The notes below the pieces were generated by a model, which ran no database searches, had not been told where the DNA came from, and saw only the letters and a list, made by a program, of their open reading frames with translations. Below, in pieces: positions 62,001-64,000 of a stretch of 64,000 bases of DNA. Source of the stretch: Archilochus colubris (taxonomy: Eukaryota; Chordata; Aves; Apodiformes; Trochilidae); assembly GCA_023079485.1 (NCBI GenBank), contig CM041085.1, positions 33,589,121 through 33,653,120 of the forward strand, given 5' to 3'. Made by a program: the position numbers and the translations under genes. Numbering within the stretch: the first letter of the stretch is position 1; each line of letters starts with the position of its first letter.

Positions 62001-62581
62001 ACTTTAAGGTGTTTCTGAATTAGCATTGTTTTTTAAGGAAGGAAGTGGGTAGCTCTTACGTTCTTAAATGGTGCAGCAAATATTGCATCAGAGTTTAGCT
62101 GTAAGCCTTTACAAAAAATACTAAGGAATTTGAGCTGACAACATGGCCTGTACAGTGATTTCATTGCTGGTCCTAAGGTCACTGTGATCAAAGCAAGCTT
62201 TTGGGATATCCACTAATAAACCATGTCTTTGTATTTGTTAGGTTTGCTTTATCCTTTAATCAAGTATTAGAAGGCTGAAATAGATGATGAGTCAGTAGAA
62301 ATTATTGTGGAAGTGCAAAAAAAGTGAAAAGTGTTGTGTTGGGTTTGTTTTTAAGTGTTAATGGCCAGATGGCAATATTTGAGGAGATGATAGAAGATGA
62401 GGAAGGGCTCGTCGATGACCGATTGCCCACCACAAGCAGAGGACTGTGGGCAACCAGTGAAACTGAACGTGCCTTGAAAGCTCTTCTCTCCTTTGCCAAA
62501 GCTCACCGAATGGATGTTACAATAACTGAAGAAGGCAGTATATTTCTGGAACTCTTTGAAGCATGGAAAAAGGAATATAAG
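34437..62581 (+). CDS. SHPRH: SHPRH, Rad5-type SNF2 ATPase / E3 ubiquitin ligase (20 coding exons, 3' end outside window)
   Basis: Twenty exons join in frame to 1348 codons, against about 1683 residues in human. The protein is a nuclear homologue of yeast Rad5. With UBC13-MMS2 and RAD18 it extends K63-linked ubiquitin chains on PCNA during template-switch DNA-damage tolerance. Seen here: Walker A in ADEMGLGKT with K380 (exon 5), a linker-histone H15 domain at about 441-520 (exon 7), a C4HC3 PHD finger at 673-718 (exon 8), the DEAQ box at 831-834 (exon 9), and a long SNF2-insert region through exon 20. The RING finger and second helicase lobe, which follow in the family, lie beyond 64000. The start ATG at 34437 matches the human N-terminus ([10 protein letters not shown]) and has an in-frame TGA at 34422. 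Every exon junction keeps frame; two junctions need GC donors. Confidence 0.97.
35456..35585 (+). CDS. SHPRH: SHPRH coding exon 2
   Basis: Acceptor TTTCACAG|GTTGG; donor CCAG|GTAATG, phase 1. Encodes [18 protein letters not shown] through FLIP, residues 213-255, close to human [18 protein letters not shown]. Confidence 0.95.
37080..37298 (+). CDS. SHPRH: SHPRH coding exon 3
   Basis: Acceptor TATGCAG|ATGAGC. Encodes an acidic segment ([15 protein letters not shown]) and then [22 protein letters not shown], the Q-motif-like lead-in to the SNF2 ATPase, residues 256-328. To continue in frame into LHFLW of exon 4 the exon must end in phase 1. The only good site is AGTG|GCAAGT, a GC donor at 37299-37300. 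It yields S-S-E-N-G-L-H-F, aligning with human A-T-E-S-A-L-H-F. Confidence 0.9.
37299..37618 (+). other. SHPRH: SHPRH intron 3, probable GC-AG intron
   Basis: A 320-bp intron starting GCAAGT and ending CTCCATAG. The phase required by both flanking conserved exons excludes the nearby GT at 37303. The GT at 37296 keeps phase but is a weak site (GCA|GTGGCA) and would drop the aligned glutamate. Confidence 0.75.
37619..37697 (+). CDS. SHPRH: SHPRH coding exon 4
   Basis: Acceptor CTCCATAG|AAAATGG; donor GGCTG|GTATGT, phase 2. Encodes [27 protein letters not shown] (split C), matching human [25 protein letters not shown] solo LTR begins only 19 bp past this donor. Confidence 0.95.
37717..38410 (-). 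mobile_element. Solo LTR of an endogenous retrovirus, antisense in SHPRH intron
   Basis: A 694-bp LTR-like block bounded by TG (37717) and CA (38410) and flanked by tacctc (37711-37716) and cacctc (38411-38416), a 5-of-6 target duplication. On the minus strand it runs TGATATTTGATG... to ...GATTTTTAACA and carries an ATTAAA signal near its 3' part. No internal retroviral genes are next to it, so it is a solo LTR left by recombination. It lies antisense to SHPRH. A 6-bp duplication would fit an ERVK-like family; the family is not certain. Confidence 0.75.
38411..39216 (+). other. SHPRH: SHPRH intron 4, part after the LTR
   Basis: AT-rich intronic sequence with the AT-rich tract near 38.9 kb; nothing else recognised. 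Confidence 0.6.
38870..38955. repeat. AT-rich microsatellite-like tract
   Basis: Degenerate TATA and ATAT runs in SHPRH intron 5. Confidence 0.6.
39217..39367 (+). CDS. SHPRH: SHPRH coding exon 5 (Walker A)
   Basis: Acceptor TTTTAG|TATTATCC; donor GAG|GTAAGT, phase 0. Residues 355-405 contain the ATP-binding helicase motif [21 protein letters not shown], with catalytic lysine K380 (K373 in human). Confidence 0.97.
39368..41113 (+). other. SHPRH: SHPRH intron between exons 5 and 6
   Basis: 1.7 kb of AT-rich intron with a short poly(A) near 40371-40384. A 122-codon frame at 39807-40175 shows no domain and is regarded as chance. Confidence 0.6.
41114..41219 (+). CDS. SHPRH: SHPRH coding exon 6
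   Basis: Acceptor CCTTTAG|GGTAAGC; donor CCCA|GTAAGT, phase 1. Encodes [15 protein letters not shown] and a lysine-rich stretch, aligning with human GKVVNYFIPSHYFGG. It belongs to the family-specific insertion between helicase motifs I and II. Confidence 0.94.
41598..42043 (+). repeat. G/T-only low-complexity tract with many G runs
   Basis: About 445 bp of sense strand composed almost only of G and T with more than twenty runs of four or more G, in the intron between exons 6 and 7, ending 101 bp before exon 7. Short open frames on both strands here are compositional. It has strong potential for G-quadruplexes in DNA and pre-mRNA. Confidence 0.92.
42145..42401 (+). CDS. SHPRH: SHPRH coding exon 7 (linker-histone H15 domain)
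   Basis: Acceptor CATCTAG|GCTTACG; donor CAG|GTAAAG, phase 0. Residues 441-526 form a winged-helix H1/H5-like domain: [18 protein letters not shown], then [18 protein letters not shown], then [17 protein letters not shown]. This domain gives the gene part of its name and is thought to bind DNA or chromatin. Confidence 0.96.
42830..43525 (+). CDS. SHPRH: SHPRH coding exon 8 (PHD finger)
   Basis: Acceptor CTTTGCAG|ATAGC; donor CTG|GTAAGA, phase 0. Residues 527-758. The first two-thirds is a Ser/Lys/Glu-rich disordered linker that differs strongly from human. The end is a PHD zinc finger with C673, C675, C689, C692, H697, C700, C715 and C718 (C4HC3), then the conserved [17 protein letters not shown] and VRSSSLRVL of the ATPase domain. 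Confidence 0.96.
43779..43799. repeat. Poly(A) run of 21 in SHPRH intron
   Basis: An A homopolymer 254 bp downstream of the exon 8 donor. Confidence 0.85.
46687..46728 (+). promoter_or_regulatory. Duplicated branch-point region before SHPRH exon 9
   Basis: A 20-bp unit, ACCTTAATCCTTGGCTTTTG, occurs twice with period 22 (46687-46706 and 46709-46728). Each copy holds CCTTAAT, a perfect YNYTRAY branch-point match. The candidate branch adenosines lie about 60 and 38 nt before the exon. The final 25 nt before the acceptor have a poor pyrimidine tract, so these copies may matter for recognition. The function is inferred. Confidence 0.55.
46754..47005 (+). CDS. SHPRH: SHPRH coding exon 9 (DEAQ box)
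   Basis: Acceptor CTCCATAG|GTGTACC; donor AAG|GTACGG, phase 0. Residues 759-842: [28 protein letters not shown], then [13 protein letters not shown] with helicase motif II D831-E832-A833-Q834. Third codon positions are about 71% G or C (60 of 84), unlike the AT-ending codons of the neighbouring exons. Confidence 0.97.
47767..47845 (+). CDS. SHPRH: SHPRH coding exon 10 (helicase motif III)
   Basis: Acceptor TTGCTAG|GCTGCTG; donor GAAG|GTGAAT, phase 1. Encodes [20 protein letters not shown], where SGTP is SNF2 motif III, then VQRGLE. Confidence 0.95.
48964..49127 (+). CDS. SHPRH: SHPRH coding exon 11
   Basis: Acceptor TTGGCAG|ATCTG; donor CAA|GTAAAT, phase 0. Encodes [20 protein letters not shown] and [18 protein letters not shown], residues 869-923. 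The following intron is only 89 bp. Confidence 0.96.
49217..49473 (+). CDS. SHPRH: SHPRH coding exon 12 (motif IV region)
   Basis: Acceptor TTGCAG|ATTCAA; donor AAAAG|GTGAGT, phase 2. Residues 924-1008 include [20 protein letters not shown] and [20 protein letters not shown], a typical end of the first SNF2 lobe. Nearly identical to human. Confidence 0.97.
49474..51768 (+). other. SHPRH: SHPRH intron between exons 12 and 13
   Basis: 2.3 kb, AT-rich, with a CR1 tail close to its 3' end (51565-51675); otherwise unremarkable. Confidence 0.6.
51565..51675 (+). mobile_element. CR1 LINE 3' fragment, plus orientation
   Basis: Reads GAGCAACCTGATTTTGTGGG, GATGTCCCTGCCCATGCAGG, a degenerate GATCGATCATCTCTGAGG and CCAAACCATTCTCTGATTCT. 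This is a recognisable, diverged CR1 end only about 95 bp before SHPRH exon 13. Confidence 0.8.
51769..51890 (+). CDS. SHPRH: SHPRH coding exon 13
   Basis: Acceptor ATTTCAG|CACC; donor AAAG|GTAAGA, phase 1. Encodes [36 protein letters not shown] and IK. This starts the long helical insertion between the two ATPase lobes. Confidence 0.96.
51891..54007 (+). other. SHPRH: SHPRH intron between exons 13 and 14
   Basis: 2.1 kb of AT-rich sequence; no repeat or gene recognised. Confidence 0.55.
54008..54096 (+). CDS. SHPRH: SHPRH coding exon 14
   Basis: Acceptor AATTCAG|GAGAAT; donor CAA|GTGAGT, phase 0. Encodes [20 protein letters not shown] and [10 protein letters not shown], a TPR-like helical segment. 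Confidence 0.95.
54097..55845 (+). other. SHPRH: SHPRH intron between exons 14 and 15
   Basis: 1.7 kb of AT-rich sequence; no repeat or gene recognised. Confidence 0.55.
55846..55938 (+). CDS. SHPRH: SHPRH coding exon 15
   Basis: Acceptor TATTTAG|AGACTTC; donor GAG|GTAAAC, phase 0. Encodes [20 protein letters not shown] and [11 protein letters not shown], matching human [20 protein letters not shown]. Confidence 0.95.
56527..56634 (+). CDS. SHPRH: SHPRH coding exon 16
   Basis: Acceptor TGTACAG|GCAGAAC. Encodes [20 protein letters not shown] through TIRELQRK, residues 1111-1146. Phase 0 continuation into IHSGSPWWL (human IHSNSPWWL) requires the exon to end AGAAAG|GCAGGT, a GC donor at 56635-56636. 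A GT donor four bases on (GCAG|GTACCT) breaks this junction unless a different acceptor is used. Confidence 0.9.
57576..57718 (+). CDS. SHPRH: SHPRH coding exon 17
   Basis: Acceptor TATACAG|ATACATT; donor GAGAA|GTAAGA, phase 2. Encodes [39 protein letters not shown] and TNKLSMAEK, residues 1147-1193. Confidence 0.96.
58186..58378 (-). mobile_element. Probable diverged CR1 fragment, minus orientation
   Basis: Contains AGAATAATGGACTGGAAGGG, GGACATCACCTCAACC and GTGTCTTCAAGGAGGGAGAC, which resemble the reverse complement of an older CR1 subfamily tail. The match is partial, so both family and ends are uncertain. Confidence 0.5.
58738..58850. repeat. AT-rich / (GT)n simple repeat
   Basis: Degenerate ATATAT and TATACAT units followed by a short GTGTGTGTG run in the intron between exons 17 and 18. 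Confidence 0.65.
60175..60966 (-). mobile_element. Solo LTR of an endogenous retrovirus with perfect 5-bp duplication
   Basis: A 792-bp block flanked by GATGG on both sides (60170-60174 and 60967-60971). On the minus strand it begins TGTCCTGGTTTGGGCC and ends AAACCGTGACA, so it has the TG...CA ends of an LTR. An ATTAAA signal lies on the minus strand near 60309. No retroviral gene is adjacent, hence a solo LTR. The 5-bp duplication fits ERVL-type elements. It is antisense to SHPRH, in the intron before exon 18. Short open frames inside have no recognisable product. Confidence 0.92.
61118..61291 (+). CDS. SHPRH: SHPRH coding exon 18
   Basis: Acceptor AAATTAG|ATTCCG; donor AACAA|GTATGT, phase 2. 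Encodes [40 protein letters not shown] and [12 protein letters not shown] solo LTR ends 151 bp upstream of this exon. Confidence 0.96.
61610..61672 (+). CDS. SHPRH: SHPRH coding exon 19
   Basis: Acceptor CATTGCAG|CTGTG; donor CATAC|GTAAGT, phase 2. A small exon encoding [20 protein letters not shown] and H; the CVFC pair is conserved with human. Confidence 0.95.
62356..62581 (+). CDS. SHPRH: SHPRH coding exon 20 (last in window)
   Basis: Acceptor TTTTTAAG|TGTTAA; donor AAG|GTACAG, phase 0. Encodes [40 protein letters not shown] and [10 protein letters not shown], up to residue 1348. The next expected residues (a match to human LHEYWMALRNR) are not found before 64000, so the following exon is outside. 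Confidence 0.96.
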
Positions 62582-64000
62582 GTACAGTAAATGACATGGT
62601 GACCAGAACAGTTGTGTAGTCCATTTAATGTAATGTAAATAAGTTTAAACTGAATATGTACAAATCTGAGTTGTGTTCCTGATATTAGGCCTTGCCTACA
62701 CAAAGCTTTTTCACAATGCTTATTGTAGGATTTGTTTTAAAATGGTTTATATATGACTTAAGAGTTTGTAAAAGCTATACTGACTACTAGGCAAATTAGT
62801 AAAAAATTTAGTTGTCTTTTAAGGCAGTATACAGGTATAATTGGATGTTCATCTGTTTAGTTAAATCAGATTGTAGCAGAACTGAGCAAATTGAACATTG
62901 TTCCATTCTGTAATTGTTTACCTTCATTGTTGTACTAACTGCAGGTGTCTTTTCACTGTTGTTCTATTTCCTGGATCTTGTTTACTATAAAATGTAATGA
63001 GATAATTAGTCTCCTGTTGTTTAGATTAGAGAGAACTGGGGTTTGGGCTACACAGAGAACAAACTGTGGCTTTCTTCTGCATCCTTGTGTGTCTGTTTTG
63101 TTGCATTGAATACACACCAGTGATGCAGAAGGGGGAAGAGCTGCTGCACACAAGGGTCTCATCCGATTTTACAGCTTAGTTGTGATCAAGTGTTTTCTTC
63201 TAAATGCTTCTTCTTTTTAATTAGCACAGACTTCTGCTTCAGTAGAATACACTTGGTGCACTAGTTTCAGGTTTAATGACTCTTTTGTACACTCAGTTTT
63301 TTGTGATCTGGCATCAAGAGGAGATTGCTGTTCCTTGAAAGGTTTTTGCCCATGTGATCTTTCTCCCACACCTTCTGTTTCATGAGTCTAGGAAATTGTC
63401 ACTTGCTTTTTCCTTGGGGATTTTTGCAGAAGCAAACATACTTCTTGCAGAGGTATGCTATCCAAGAATTTAAACATTTGTTAGCAGCTTTAGTCCACAG
63501 AAGAAAAGACAGTCTAGAGAGTGATTTACCTTATCTTAGATTATCTAAGGGAATTCAGTCTCTCTGTTTTTCAAGAAACTGAGTTACTCATCATCTGCTG
63601 TCCTCAAATCAGTGATGCTGTTTAGGAGTGAGGCTTGATCTAGAGCTGGTTAAAAAAAAATTCTAGGCTACGCTGTAACACAGTGCAAAACCTTTTTTAT
63701 CAAATTGACAAATCAGCATTTGGGCATCTGATAGATAAATTTATGAAAAGCCTTATAAAGACCACAAAATCAGGTCACTTATGATAACAAAATGCTGATT
63801 GGAGAATAATGATTAGCTGTGTCTGTGCTTTGTTATTTTGTATCTCAGCTTATTATGATTCTACCTATCACGACTTGGAAAAACCTGTTCAATTTTCCAT
63901 GCTACTCTTATCTACATTGAGCTACAGGGTTGCTACTCTGTAAAAATAACCTTTAAATCTAAAGCAAACAGATTTGCATTAATGTTCAGAAATTGGCCTT
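62582..64000 (+). other. SHPRH: SHPRH intron after exon 20 (runs off window)
   Basis: AT-rich intron with no SHPRH-like coding segment. The small open frame at 63382-63582 does not match the family. Confidence 0.65.

Noticed and set aside
63382..63582. A small frame considered as the next SHPRH exon
   Set aside because: Its residues do not match the family after EYK and suitable splice sites in the needed phase are not evident.

Overview
The window is nuclear DNA from a bird. Three things point there: CR1 non-LTR retrotransposon tails (one ending in the ATTCTATG octamer repeat typical of avian CR1), solo LTRs of the kind common in neoavian genomes, and two protein-coding genes whose sequences and divergent arrangement (GRM1 and SHPRH) match amniote synteny. 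The species cannot be told from this sequence. The protein comparisons below use human sequences from memory; no search was run.

Layout. (1) 1-10898 is the start of intron 1 of GRM1, read on the minus strand, with one CR1 tail and AT-rich unique sequence. (2) 10899-11598 (minus) is the first coding exon of GRM1, the metabotropic glutamate receptor 1. It carries the signal peptide and first half of the glutamate-binding lobe and lies in a CpG-rich block that continues to about 13.5 kb, where its promoter probably sits. (3) 13.5-31.7 kb is an intergenic spacer without a convincing gene. It contains two related, very well preserved hairpin transposons (18061-18169 and 24125-24347), a CR1 tail at 21.36 kb, and a tail-to-tail CR1 pair at 30.4-31.7 kb. 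(4) 31.8-33.0 kb is the CpG-island promoter of SHPRH. (5) 34406-62581 (plus) holds 20 consecutive coding exons of SHPRH, a Rad5-type SNF2 ATPase and E3 ubiquitin ligase. They join in frame into 1348 codons. The rest of the gene (RING finger, second helicase lobe) lies beyond the right edge.

The two genes are transcribed away from each other. They are not known to share a pathway: GRM1 is a neuronal G-protein-coupled receptor and SHPRH acts in DNA-damage tolerance by polyubiquitinating PCNA.

The most notable structures are: a 223-bp, almost perfect palindromic DNA transposon with an 8-bp-type target duplication, and a second copy equal to it minus exactly 114 bp between ATTA microhomologies; two probable GC-AG introns in SHPRH; a solo LTR starting 19 bp after an SHPRH splice donor; a second solo LTR with a perfect 5-bp duplication; a tandemly duplicated branch-point region next to an unusually GC-rich SHPRH exon; and a roughly 450-bp G/T-only tract in an SHPRH intron.
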